Source: Halichondria panicea
Lineage: Eukaryota; Porifera; Demospongiae; Suberitida; Halichondriidae
NCBI RefSeq assembly: GCF_963675165.1
Contig: NC_087379.1
Span: 5,783,442 to 5,847,441, forward strand
Reading direction: 5' to 3'
Length of the DNA stretch: 64,000 bases
Part shown: piece by piece, positions 21,363 to 32,127 of the stretch
How positions within the stretch are numbered: the first letter of the stretch is position 1
How the letters are laid out: each line of letters begins with the position of its first letter
Translations under genes and position numbers: made by a program
The notes under the pieces: generated by a model
Told to the model about the DNA's origin: nothing
Databases searched by the model: none
The model's input: the letters and a program-made list of their open reading frames with translations, nothing else

Positions 21363-21880
21363 TTAAGTTATAGATAGTACATGGGCATGAGATATCTATG
21401 TGTTATAGTGTCCCATATCACGAGGGCTTTTCCTGAGGGATGAGGGACACTATAACCATAGATATCGAATGCACATGTGCTAACTGATTTAGATCCCACT
21501 TTTCATTGGCTATGTACTAGCCCTGTCTCAGGCAAAAGTGCATTTATAAAAGCAGCAAGCCTTATAGCAACAGCTTTATTTTCCTGTTTCTGACAGGGTG
21601 ATTTCTGCTTCTCTGCTAACAAAACCTTCGCATTGGCCCTGAATTGTCCTGCTTCAACATTGGAATGGACATTGGAATGGACAAGCTCCTCTGGGACAAG
21701 CTAGTGGATTAACTATGACTCCACCTTCTGCATGCAGGAAGCGCTCTGCCCAGCTTTCTGCACTCGAGCCCCAGCCCAAACTTCTCAGTTCTGTACAGCC
21801 GGCTATAGCCAAGAACAGCTTTGTCAAAAGATTTACAAGTAGGAGGTTGAATAGAAAGTTTGGAGTCAAATACAGATAAA
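21363..21880 (+). mobile_element. 5' relic of tyrosine-recombinase element
   Basis: From ATTAAGTTATAGATAGTACATG onward this matches, in opposite orientation, the end of the intact element at 52610 downwards. It includes the terminal hairpin, AGATCCCACTTTTCATTGGCT, a CAAAAGTGCAT..TATAAAAGCAGC promoter-like stretch with a TATAAAAG box, and the first coding part (DYDSAFC-like, then LEPQPKLLSSVQ). Coding similarity stops near 21800 and the remainder is gone. It is a dead 5' fragment. Confidence 0.75.
21391..21466. other. terminal hairpin of recombinase element
   Basis: GATATCTATG..TATAGTGTCCC pairs with GGGACACTATA..CATAGATATC across a short loop. The intact element has the same hairpin at 52510-52589, with a G-C pair where this copy has A-T (GGTATC/GATACC against GATATC/GATATC), a paired change that keeps the stem. 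Confidence 0.75.
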
Positions 21881-22621
21881 AAAAGGGCTAGCTTGCTTAG
21901 CATACTCTCAAAAGTACACAAAAGTAGCTACATGAAAGAAAAAAACTTTTTTATCATTAATTTTATTATTAGCAGGTACGTTTATAATAGCATAGATAGT
22001 AGAAAGAGATGGATAGGAAACTCCTACGTAAATATCCGCCCACTCCGAGTTGCGCGTTATCCTTGGTGATACATCATGATAAGCGAAATAACAACTTGGA
22101 AGCCATAGCTACAGTCCCGTCATAAGCTGTCAGCAGCACTGCAGCACAGTAGTTAGACGTATAGACATGGCCAGGTACATCCTTCAAAGTGATACTACTC
22201 CTTTGAGTGGGAAAAAAGCACCGTAGACTGAGTCATTCCTCTAGTATGCTCAGTCATTGCTGTTGCGTGCAAAAGGTAAGTTTTTGTGCTAGGTTATCTT
22301 CCAAACTATTGTCATAAAAGTTGCTCTTTTGTAATTGCTGAGTTAATAATGGTTGGATGCATAAGGTGTTTATTTAAGTGTAAAACATTCTAATTTCCTT
22401 GTTTTTAACCACTTTAGTACATTTATATTAGGTAATCTTTGTGTTAGGTTGTCTTCTTTTTATTGTCGTTTAAAGCTTAACTATTTAGATGTATATGAGC
22501 AATAATAAGTGTTACAAGAGGCTTTTAAGTATTTTACTTGTGAGATACTACACTGGACTCTTATACCATATTTTATTGTTCATTTAATTTTACAGATAAT
22601 TTTGCATGTACTTGTAGTATA

Positions 22622-23561
22622 ATGCCGAAGATTAGAGCTGGCCGACGTCATCATCTCTATAAAAGCCAAAATTCCGAACGAAAGCGTCAAACACTTCAGA
22701 CACTCACCAACACCATTGATAATTGGGATGCCATCGATCTATTTGAAGGTCTGAAACAAGAATTGTCGTCATCGCTGTTAAGTGGCTGGCATGTATTTGC
22801 TAACTCTGACACAATACAGATGTCTTTGGTTTCTAATTCGCCACCAGAACCTAGTGTTGTTCGCATAATTCTAACTGTGCACAAACATTTTAAATGGGCT
22901 GTACATGTGTACGGAAAGGTTGTACCCTCGAACAGTGGCTTTGTAAGAAAATTTCCAACATGCTTAAAAACCAAAGAAGAAGTACACCACATTTGTATAA
23001 GCCTACAGGGAGCTGCTTTATGCGAAGGAAACAATGATGACCGCTTTATTGAGTTGGTAGTGAAGAGAGGTGGAGTTGTCAAGAATCGTGCAGCAACAAC
23101 TGTTACAGCTTTCTTGGATGAAAAAAAATCACACTGTTCGTCACCAGAACTGTGAGATTATTCTGGCCGAAAAGGGCCAATGTAGTGCCTGTCATAATTA
23201 CAGGCCAACACTCCGTGCTATGTGCTCCAAAAAGGAATCCTCTCAATCAAGCAAGACATCAAGCAGTAGTCATGCTAATTATCGGTATCTACAACGCAGT
23301 GAGCTTACAGACAGGCTTTCAAATGTGCAACAGGCTAGGAGGGCAGCAGAACGAAATGTAAAACGGCTCAAAGAAAAATTAAGTCATATCATTGATGCTG
23401 AAGGAATTGAGCTTGAAGAAAATGATGAACATGAAATGGAAGAACTGTTCTCTATTGCAGATAAAGAAATTGAAGACCATGAGGGTCGTTCCATGTTGTT
23501 GAATAGTTTTCCTCGTTGCTTTTCGGTGACTATTAAAACTACTGAGTTTATCTGTCCATGA
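22622..23561 (+). pseudogene. transposase-like gene, N-terminal half
   Basis: The frame opens MPKIRAGRRHHLYKSQ and runs to about 23120. The frame changes at an A8 run (about 23120-23130), after which NHTVRHQNCEIILAEKGQCS..CHNYRPTLRAM is read in another frame. That continues with SHANYRYLQRSELTDRL, a coiled-coil-like stretch (QQARRAAERNVKRLKEKL) and an acidic segment before a stop at 23561. This order (basic N terminus, C..C motif, HANYRYL, coiled coil) is what I know from an uncharacterised transposon protein family of sponges and cnidarians. The catalytic middle is missing. The one-base shift could be a sequencing error in the homopolymer, but the missing middle could not. Confidence 0.6.
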
Positions 23562-24550
23562 TATGGCAAATGAATGTATTCGAATTGTGCTCCACAATTT
23601 TATAACAGATTTAAGTAAATCCATTTTTTGTGAAGCTGTATCGAGAGAAACAGTCATGGTCTCCCACAAAGAGGTAACGGCCTCCGTCTTTAGGGCATCT
23701 TCCTCTATCTTGGATAGCATGACATCTGATGGGTCTGTTCTTACATCAAGATGCTGCCTACATACCAATTTGATTGCTTTTGTGAGAGCAAAAAAATTGT
23801 TATATTAACATGATATAGACCACCTCTATCTCTTTGTTCGGTCCATGTGCGACTGTAGTCATGTATTGATGTAATACTGCTCTCGTATTCATCGAGACTT
23901 GTTTTCATCGAGTCCAATACACTGGCATATTGATGATGGTGCTTACGATATTTTTTCTTCAGCTTCATTATTACATACCCAGCCACGTATCTAACGACAT
24001 TCTCTTCCTTATCGGTCAACGATGAAGCTGCTGACTTTAATGTTAAATTCGATGGGACTACCATCTGTTTAACTACAGTGTACATCAGTCTCTTAAGAAT
24101 TAGTTGAAATATGACCCCAGACACTTTAGAAACATCTTGTGATAATATTATATGTAACATACCAATGCAAGAGTTCCATCTAGCACAATTCACTGGAGAC
24201 AGCCTATACACACATGAAAATTTCTCCATATACTTGAGATAAGGCTATTTTTTCCTTTCCACAAGCTAGGGCCTGAAACGCAGGTAATCACCATTTGAAG
24301 CAGTTCTTTTCCTAGTAACTTCCACTCGTCCTGCTCAATCTTATTTTGTATGGTTTCCAAAAGTTGCAGTATAGCAGAGCCTTGACAAGAAGTTTTCACA
24401 ATGTCGTCCTCCTTGCATTGGATAATACTTTGTAACAGGGTATAGCTTGAGACTGGTCAAGCTTGCTAAGCTCAACAATATGCTCCTCTTCATGGTCTGA
24501 GTCACTGTCTAGTTCCGTCTTTTCAGGTTCTGCATTGAGTTCTGCCATTG
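23490..24550 (-). pseudogene. transposase-like gene, C-terminal half (inverted)
   Basis: On the minus strand a start at 24550 gives MAELNAEPEKTELDSDSDHEEE, then a frameshift into EDDIVKTSCQGSAILQLLE, then another into VYRLSPVNCARWNS..LTDKEENVVRYVAGYVIMKLKKKY..YSRTWTEQRDRGGLYHVN, and finally TVSLDTASQKMDLLKSVIKLW, ending in SFAISWTDKL..RKTIQQHGTTL. EENVVRYVAGYV, DRGGL and IKLWSTIRIHSFAISW are C-terminal landmarks of the same protein family as the plus-strand half. At least two frameshifts make it dead. It overlaps the plus-strand half end to end (about 23490-23560). Confidence 0.6.
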
Positions 24551-24744
24551 CATATAATTATCAATGAGTTATGCCATGATTACGAGGTAGCAAATGACAA
24601 CTAGAAGACTCTGGAGTAGATAAAGAAAGAAAAAAAGAATGTTTTTTCCACCTACGCGAAACACGGATTGTGACAATGATTTACATGGAGTTTCCTATCC
24701 ATCTCTTTCTACTATCTATGATAATAGTAACAATAAGGTAGTTC

Positions 24745-24910
24745 GCAAATCCACAGATCAAATCCAAGAGAACGTGGCTAGAAGCCTATAGAAGCTTCGT
24801 CGCATTGCAACCGTTGAGCAGTTATGGCTGGAATAGACACACACACACACACACACACAGTCAGCTTTACCGTATCCCTGATGCAGCTACGCCTCGAAGT
24901 ATAAAAAGCT
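24745..24910. repeat. dispersed repeat with AC microsatellite
   Basis: AATCCAAGAGAACGTGGCTAG, GCAACCGTTGAGCAGTTATG, an AC tract and CAGTCAGCTTTACCGTATCCC, as at 14080-14160 and 50515-50660. Non-coding. Confidence 0.6.
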
Positions 24911-24984
24911 TATTCTACCTGCTAACACTCTAATACTTTTGAGCGAAAGCATAACATGGTGAGAGGCATTAGCACAGCGCAACT

Positions 24985-25200
24985 TGCAATGGTGGCATTG
25001 TGGTCATAATCATTAGAACCTGGCCATCTGGCTTCAATGTCACCACAATGCCTACACATGGTACCAGAACCCAATATATACATACCAAAAAGTACTTCCA
25101 CTATAAAATCACTACTGAATGTTTGCCTCAAGGTAGAGGGTAAATCATTACTATACTATAGAAATAACTATCTGCAAAATGTTATTATCACTACACATAC
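24985..25200. repeat. class-B 3' flank repeat, copy 6 unit
   Basis: GGTGGCATTGTGGTCATAAT and the opposing AATGTCACCACAATGCC arm, followed by CACTACTGAATGTTTGCCTCAAGG, as after copy 1. No gene. Confidence 0.6.
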
Positions 25201-25208
25201 ACATGCAG

Positions 25209-25624
25209 TCATTGAGTCTCTGAGTCAGAATCACTCTCAAAGTGAATATCTAGATCTTCAAATTCACGATTGTGATTAGCATTTTTCTCGTAAACTTCTG
25301 CAATGTATTTTCTTACATTACAAAGTTCATCTCGTTGACGATACTGATATTTCTTTGCTGCCACTATGAAAGCCACAACACCTGCAACTGAGATAACAAT
25401 GTTCACCAGGAAGTAAACCAGTCCATTAATTAAGACATTAAGGCAGTCCAAACGAGAATCATTATTGCAGCCTTTGATTTGATCAGCATATTTTTCTTTT
25501 TGCCATATTTACTGTGATTACTTGTCACAAGTGGTGTGGCTTCAGTGGCATGTCTGCTGGCATCTGGTGCAGGAGTTTCATGAAGGGAAGCTTGCTCTAT
25601 AGTTCTTTGCTCACGACTATAGCC
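25209..25624 (-). pseudogene. POT/SLC15-like pseudogene, copy 6 (internal deletion)
   Basis: The N-terminal 60-odd codons (REQRTIEQASLHETPAP .. LIKSKAAIMILVWTALMS) are joined near 25430 directly to the last 75 codons (GLVYFLVNIVISVAGVV .. ESDSDSETQ), deleting about 1.45 kb. The start region is also damaged: an inserted ATAG after ATGGC produces an early stop. No functional product is expected. Confidence 0.85.
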
Positions 25625-26100
25625 ATTGTTCTTACTGTGAGTGTATTCTTAATGTCAGAGTGTATAGCTACCTAAAGAAATTTCCAGTTATTGCTCACTG
25701 AACACCCTTGTTCTAATCAGAAGATCAAAAAATTATTATGGCAAGAATAATAGAATTATAGAGGAGCCCTACAACATGCACCCAGAAAACACCATAATTA
25801 AATTCATTACCCTGTGCGTGCGGTGCGCAGCAGGGGTAGAGTGCATGATTGGTGTGTGTGTGTGAGTGACACAAAAATGAGCTGTTATAGAGCGAAGTAG
25901 ATACTTTCATTGACTGCTTTAATTGTTAATGAGACAGTATTTTAGGCTAGTTATAGTTGAAACTTGTAGGCAATCTTCGAAGGCGACAAAAAACACTTCT
26001 AATGGTTGCTTTATAGATTTCACGATCATTCTCGATTCACTATCATTCCCAATAATGAAATGTGTTAAGGTCATAATACGGTAAAGAGTTATTTTAAACC
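25625..26100. repeat. 5' flank of array unit (copies 6 and 7)
   Basis: Shares blocks with 59940-60260 and 62520-62890: CACTGAACACCCTTGTTC (the empty site of the transposon at 28403), GCACCCAGAAAACACC, GCGTGCGGTGCGCAGCAGGGG, and AATGAGCTGTTATAGAGCGAAG. No gene. Confidence 0.6.
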
Positions 26101-26109
26101 GGGGTGGTT

Positions 26110-26455
26110 ATAGCTATATACGATTGGGTATGATTTGGAGTGCCATGCACGTACAGTAACTATTGAGCCTGTGGCGACAGGTGGCATTGTGGTCGGACGG
26201 AACCTGTGGCCACCAGGCTTCCAATGTGACCACCAGGCTTCAATGTGACCACAAGGCTTCAAGGTGACCACAAAGCCACCATGCAAGCACAGTATGTATA
26301 CCACAAAAAGTACTTTCACTACTAAATTTACAAGAAGGAAGGGGGTGGATTACTACTAATAGACAATTGAGACAATTAATTTCCACTTATATATACATTA
26401 CACGTAATACAAACCAATTACTCAAGTATAAATAACTATCCGTATCACAGTCACT
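26110..26455. repeat. class-B 3' flank repeat, copy 7 unit
   Basis: TACGATTGGGTATGATTTGGAG, GGCGACAGGTGGCATTGTGGTC and three tandem ACCAGGCTTCAATGTGACC-like units, then CACTACTAAATTTACAAGAAGG. Nearly identical to 63155-63445, showing a recent duplication. No gene. Confidence 0.65.
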
Positions 26456-26461
26456 ACACAG

Positions 26462-28339
26462 TCATTGGGTCTCTGAGTCAGAATCACTCTCAAAGTGAAT
26501 ATCTAGATCCTCAAATTCACGATTGTGATTAACAGCCTTCTCGTAAAACTCTTCAATGTACTTTCGTTCATTGCACAGTTCATCACGTTGACGATACTGA
26601 TACCTCTTTGCTGCTATTATGAAAACTACAACACCTGCGACTGAAATAACAATGTTCACTAGGAAATAAACCAGTCCAACAAAAGGGGAGTGCCACCAGA
26701 AACTAAAAGGTAAAAGAATTCCAAGAACACCGATCAATTGAAATAGTCCTTTAATAGCAAAGAAAATTCCAATGAGAAATCCTTTCATAGAGTGAGGGCT
26801 TTGAGCACAGATGAATTCAAACACTCCACCATAGATTAATACATAGGCCACAGCAACAAGGACTTGCTGAATAATGAGAATGTAAGGGGGGGCTTCAAGG
26901 GAGGGAGCAGCAACAAAAGTAGAAAAATTACTTGAGGCAAATACATCCTCAACAAAACTTCCAGGAGCAAATATTGAAATAGTAGCATTATAGTGGCTAG
27001 GGAGGTGACCAAACGTCTCAACAAACAGTGAGCAAAACAGACTAACAGTGATAAGACAAAGACCAATTCCAATTCGCCTTAGAATACCAGGGAAGTACTT
27101 TTGAAACAGAGGATGAATAAACTTGAGAAAAATAGGAACAAAAACAACAAGAAAGACAGGATACAGAGTCCCACCATTAGTAAACATAGAGTAAAATATG
27201 TTGCTTATATCAAACGGTAAAATGTTCCCAACCTTCATGTGATCTTTAAGTATACTGAGAAAAGGTGCAGCAGCAATATCAGCCGTAAAAAATGGTCCTA
27301 CTGAAAATAAAAGGATAACGATTCCAAAAAATGATTTCACATTCTCCACCTGCTCGGTAGTGAATGGTCCTCCATACTTGTCCTTCCCTAGATCCAGTCC
27401 AGTGGGTATGTCATCCTCCCAGAATGTAAAGGCACTGCGTTGAATAGGAATCTTGTTTTTTCTTGCAAAGCCGACAACTCTTGCAACCTCTTTGTAAGGA
27501 TTACCAATGCCAGTGTCAATAACAAACCACCTTCTCTTAGCAAAACAGAGAGTTACAGGTATACAAATCAGCTCAACTAACAGGACAAGCGCTAATGTAG
27601 AAAGGCTCAAGAAACCAGTGACATTAACTGAACTCCATACCAGTTTCCCAAAGCTTATTCCAATATAGAGTGTGAAGAGAAACCAGTGAGTGAAAAGAAA
27701 GCTGTCTCTAGAAGGAGAATCATTTAATTGGTCAACTCCAAACTGAATAACATTGGCTAAAAATCCAGCAAATGCAATCAACAAGGAGATAAGTATAAAA
27801 AGTCCAAGTACACAATTCACTACTATTAATGAAATGACTGCAGACTCAAAGGAATCAAACAGAGTTCTAGTTAACATAATTGGTAAAATGATGGCGTTCA
27901 CAATACCACCGATAACAGCCATAGTCATGAGTCCACACCACATGGTGCATACACTACATCTCACAACTTTATATCTTCCATATCGAACATCTGCCAAGTA
28001 TCCGGCTAGAGGATAAAAGAGGAGCCAGAAAGCAAATGCAGCATACACACCACTAGCTATTTTTATCTCAAGAGTCTCAAAACCGAGTTCTGGTGTATTG
28101 GCTAAGAAAAAGTAAACTTCAGGGTTCAGAAAACTACCATAGATCAATGACATTAAAGCAGTCCAACAGAGAATCATTATTGCAGCCTTTGACTTGATCA
28201 GCACACTTTTCTTGTTGCCATATTTCCCGTGATTACTTGTCACGAGTCGTGTGGCTTCAGTGGCATCTCTGTTGGCATCTGGTGCAGGAGTTTCATGAAG
28301 GGAAGCTTGCTCTATAGTTCCTTGCTCACAACTAGCCAT
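26462..28339 (-). CDS. POT/SLC15-like transporter, copy 7
   Basis: An intact single-exon frame of 625 aa with all landmarks of copy 1: a soluble N-terminal tail with TEATRLV, the POT signature in TM2-3, the WEDDIPTGLDLGKDKYGGPF core, FEFICAQSPHSMKG and the acidic tail. The TM1-TM2 loop is of the NPEVYFFLANTPELGFETLEI type, shared with copy 10. The late loop begins SHYNATISIFAPG, shared with copies 9 and 11. TM1 lacks the ExxER motif. Its promoter side is immediately next to the insertion site of the 5.6-kb transposon (28403), only 64 bp from the ATG, which may have separated the gene from upstream elements. Confidence 0.88.
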   Translation of the reverse strand: MASCEQGTIEQASLHETPAPDANRDATEATRLVTSNHGKYGNKKSVLIKSKAAIMILCWTALMSLIYGSFLNPEVYFFLANTPELGFETLEIKIASGVYAAFAFWLLFYPLAGYLADVRYGRYKVVRCSVCTMWCGLMTMAVIGGIVNAIILPIMLTRTLFDSFESAVISLIVVNCVLGLFILISLLIAFAGFLANVIQFGVDQLNDSPSRDSFLFTHWFLFTLYIGISFGKLVWSSVNVTGFLSLSTLALVLLVELICIPVTLCFAKRRWFVIDTGIGNPYKEVARVVGFARKNKIPIQRSAFTFWEDDIPTGLDLGKDKYGGPFTTEQVENVKSFFGIVILLFSVGPFFTADIAAAPFLSILKDHMKVGNILPFDISNIFYSMFTNGGTLYPVFLVVFVPIFLKFIHPLFQKYFPGILRRIGIGLCLITVSLFCSLFVETFGHLPSHYNATISIFAPGSFVEDVFASSNFSTFVAAPSLEAPPYILIIQQVLVAVAYVLIYGGVFEFICAQSPHSMKGFLIGIFFAIKGLFQLIGVLGILLPFSFWWHSPFVGLVYFLVNIVISVAGVVVFIIAAKRYQYRQRDELCNERKYIEEFYEKAVNHNREFEDLDIHFESDSDSETQ

Positions 28340-28402
28340 TGTTCTTACTGCACTTATAGCTAGCTATACCTAAAGAAATTTCCAGTTATTGCTCACTGAA
28401 CA

Positions 28403-28476
28403 TAGATGGGCGTGCCCGTCCCCGGCCATAAAAATGGGGGGACGGGTTTCAGCCCTATCTAGCATTCGTTCTGCTG
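28403..28476 (+). repeat. left terminal inverted repeat of the 5.6-kb transposon
   Basis: A 74-bp arm with a GC-rich outer half (GGGCGTGCCCGTCCCCGG) that contrasts with the AT-rich surroundings. It pairs base for base with 33929-34002. Perfect arms argue for recent activity. Confidence 0.92.
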
Positions 28477-28583
28477 ACCGCGTACTAACTATGAATATTG
28501 TTAATATTGGCGCGCTCCTGACCACAGAGCTCAGGTGTTAATTAGAGTCCACATGGCTTCAGTTCTGATTCTGTCTCCACTAA

Positions 28584-31500
28584 TTGTGCTGTTCTACGTT
28601 AATAATGGCGCACCCCATCTCCATATACTGCTTTGGTTGTGGAACTGATCTGACTAGTACTCCCACAGAGAGAAGATCTCTCACTAGTGAAAATAATGCT
28701 CATGTGGCTCAAGTTTGGAAAGCCTTTGTTGTGGATGAAAATGAGCCTGATGTTGACCTTGACTGCATACTGAGTGGTGATGGTATCCAAGAAAGAGCTG
28801 GTAAATTATGTAGGAAATGCCAATCCACCTACGAAAGATATTCAAAGCTACACGACACCATACAAAATAATATGAAGAAGGCAATTGATGCAATGCCGGG
28901 TGTTTTTCCTTCATCAACAACATTAGCCCCACCTTTAGCAAAGAAACCTCGTCTAGGCAGGTCTTTTAGCAATTATGCTGGCCATAGCAGTAAAACATCT
29001 CAGACTGCGAGCAGCGAGTCTCCAGACGTTGTTGTAAGTTAATAATCATTATGTATTGAAATGTTGCATGGTGTGTATTATAATTGTATAATCCTCAAAT
29101 TTAGGTTCATGTCTCTTACAAGAACGCAAAGAAGAGCTATCCCCTCACTCCTAATCGAAAGCACTTAACAAAAGCGATAGCTCGTAGAAGTAAAAAATCC
29201 ATTGCTGTCGAGGCCATGAAGGATAAGTCTGTCAAGAAATACATATTGAAGCTTGTCGGACAAGAAATCTTCAAAGAAGTGAAGTGTATGGCATCCGACA
29301 AGGTTAACTCAATCCTTCAGAGCACAAACGCCAATGACCTGAAATGTTTCTCCTGGAATTCTCTGCTTACTGAGCTCACACAGTTTGCTCCCTTGATGTC
29401 CAGTGTTCTAGTTTCTGCTACCAAAACTCGAGCACCTCGTTCTAATACCAAGGCAGTGATCGGTATGTGCGCAGCAATCATTCTCAAACATAGAAACCCT
29501 AGGATGAATATCGTTCAGAAAATTAATTCACTGATCTTGTACGCTGGTCATAGTTCAAAACAGGTGAGTTTCGTTAAAACTATATAATGTATAATAATTA
29601 TAGATCTGGTATCGGTATATAGGTGTATCAACGCTTGAACCCCCTCAACCTAACTGTGTCTCACGTATCGATGATTCGAGTGTTGGCAAAGGTAGGGCTG
29701 GGTTATGATGCCAGGGTGAAGGAGTGGAGAGACTCTCTTCTTGCCACTATCACTGACGAGGATGAATTAGTAAGCGAAAAAAATGTTTGTATAGACATAA
29801 TTCTGTGCATGCAGTATTAAATAATTATGCTACTTCACTTGCATTTATAGACTACACAACAAGCTCCTTGGTCAAAATCGACAGAAGATGGTGCAGCAGA
29901 CTCTGATGACTGTTCGACTGACAGTGATGACTCGTGGAAACAATTTCCCCCAATGACATCTGATGAAGAGGATCAACCTTCTGAAGATCATGATAGTGCA
30001 GACGATACTGGTGATGAAGACCTTAATGACAGTGGTCATTTAGGTACCTGCTCCCGATCAACAGAAGAAGAAAGTAGTGGTTGAAGCATACATAGTGAAT
30101 GTGGAAGTAGAGGTGTGCATATAATATGTAATTTTGCTTGTAACGTACATAATTACTTATAATTATTATTGTGCTAACGTCAAGCAAGTTATAAACGTTA
30201 TGCAGGTGGTGCTACAATGTTCCGTATTTGTGGTGACAATATTGACAAGGGAGTCAAGCAAAGGTACATGCGAGTGGGTGTGAAAAAACCGGATTCTCTT
30301 CACTGGTTTCATGCGTATGCTGTCTCTGACAGAATCGACTTCTCGAATCTCAGTGAACAAGTCATCCCGACTTCACAAATCTGTCCTGATAGAATTGCTG
30401 CGTCTTTATTGCCATCTGTTGAGGACGACTTGGCAATACGCAGAAACATATGCACACTTATGTCTCGTGTGCTTTGTGATAATGTTACGTTCTTCAAAGC
30501 TTCTTTCGATGGAGTCGTCGATCGCCATATAAAGCATGATTTTTATGACCAAATGTCAAAAAAATCTGATGTGGTAAGTAAATATAGTGTTAGCCCATAT
30601 CTATTCAGTTTGATTAATACTGCATGTGCTTACAACAGGTTCCTCTAGGGATTTTGGCCAAGAATGAAAACAAGGGGGAAGACATGGTAGCTATAATGGA
30701 GCATTTCCATCAGTATGTACCCATTAAAGAGATCAGCTGTGATCGGTATATGCCATGTATTGACAAGACAGTCAAAGTATCAAATGCGTTGGGTCGCCCT
30801 ATACTCTTCAGTGGAGACCAACTGACTGCAGCAAGAGCTCGAGGGGCGCAGAAGGCCAAAGTTAATTCACCCTCACCCTCAGCTAGATTTGTGGGTCTGG
30901 TTCCCATGGCAGAAGACTGGCATACTAAAGTTGCTTTTCTCAAGGTAACTTGTGTCATATACACGCATACATGTTGAATTTAAATCATCATTAATTGTGT
31001 AACATAACACCTATTTTAAACGAAAATTAATACTATCTGTATAGATAATTTGGAAGTACTTCTACTCGGAAAGGTCAGCTTCTGAACATGGAACTATGTA
31101 CCAAATACGGAACAAGTTGAATAGAATAAATGTGGTGAAATCACCAAAGAATGACGTGAATGCCTGTGAGGATTTCATTGAAATTGTCACTGCCGGCCAC
31201 ATTGTTGCATCTTCTTATGCTGTATTGAGATTGAAGTCAAAAGATGACACTCCTACTGATGACATACTACCGAATGCTAAAGATGTGTGGTTTAAGTCAC
31301 ATGAGGAGAGAAAGAAATGCTTAATGCAGTTGTGTGAGCTTATATATGATAAATGTGTATGCTTCAGTTACAATGGTTTGAATTGTGACTTAAAAGCGAG
31401 TTCTAAACGAGATGGCATTTTCAGCTACTCTACAGAGCTTCTACGACTTGGGTGTTTCTACCTAGAGTTTTCCGACGCTATCAGAGAAGGAGATGGTGAA

Positions 31501-32040
31501 CGCGTCCTGCGTTGCTGGAAATATCTTATGCCAGTATTTTACGGCTCTGGATCTAAGAATTATTGTTGTGAGTCGGTGAATTTACTTCTTCAACACCTGT
31601 ACACATTGTCACCAAGGCTTTCAGCACAGCTAATATGGAGTCGGTTCGTAAACATGAATGGTAAACCAGGGATGAATATTGCGGGTGATTTACACATGGA
31701 ACATCTAAATAAAATTGCCAAGACATGCATACGAGCTCAAGGTGTTAATAGAACAGCTAAGGCAATTCAAAGAACTGGGAGGGCAATCGGCACAATATCA
31801 CCACTGCTTGATCAGTTCGATGAAGATAACAGTATTACACATTCAAGTAGTAGACAAGCAAAACCTAATACACAAACAGATATCGAAGTTGTAGCCGAGG
31901 AACTTGTGAAGTCTCGTGGGTTTATAGTAGAAGATAACCGAAAGCACCTAACGTTCCCACGTGTTAGGAATGTGCTACATTCCAAAACTAAAGATGAACT
32001 AATGACCTGGATTTTAACCAAATTGCCTGATAAATTTTAG
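28584..32040 (+). CDS. DUF6589-type putative transposase, 7 exons
   Basis: The spliced model has exons 28584-29033, 29105-29563, 29623-29769, 29851-30043, 30206-30573, 30639-30944 and 31045-32040. All introns are GT-AG with consistent phases, giving about 972 aa (965 if the MAHPIS start at 28605 is used). The N terminus has paired CxxC motifs (CFGC, CRKC) like a zinc finger. A Ser/Asp/Glu-rich linker fills exon 4. The conserved core includes RYMRVGVKKPDSLHWFHAYA, LFSGDQLTAARARGAQ, RFVGLVPMAEDWHTKVAFLK and NVVKSPKNDVNACEDFIEIV, with DLHMEHLNKIAK and RTGRAIGTISPLLDQFD towards the end, which I recognise as DUF6589. GDQLT and MAEDWH/DLHMEHLN supply acidic residues that could be catalytic. It acts, by inference, as the transposase of the element that contains it. 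Confidence 0.8.
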
Positions 32041-32127
32041 TTTGATTTTTTTTACAGTTCAAAGAAAGCGTAATACGACTTTTCCCAATCATCAAGCATT
32101 ATAAAAAAAGTACGATTGCACGCGCAA

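Larger units (their letters stand above)
21991..24720. mobile_element. 2.7-kb TIR transposon, rearranged
   Basis: The left end CATAGATAGTAGAAAGAGAT (21991) continues GGATAGGAAACTCC. The right end is its reverse complement, ending at 24720, giving about 34-bp terminal inverted repeats. ATAATAG stands directly outside both ends (21984-21990 and 24721-24727), a 7-bp target duplication. Inside, the N-terminal half of a transposase-like gene runs on the plus strand and the C-terminal half on the minus strand. The superfamily is not identified. Confidence 0.72.

Noticed and set aside
28599-30964. Minus-strand frames opposite the DUF6589 gene
   Set aside because: The plus-strand exons have consistent splice phases and family motifs; the opposite frames have none.
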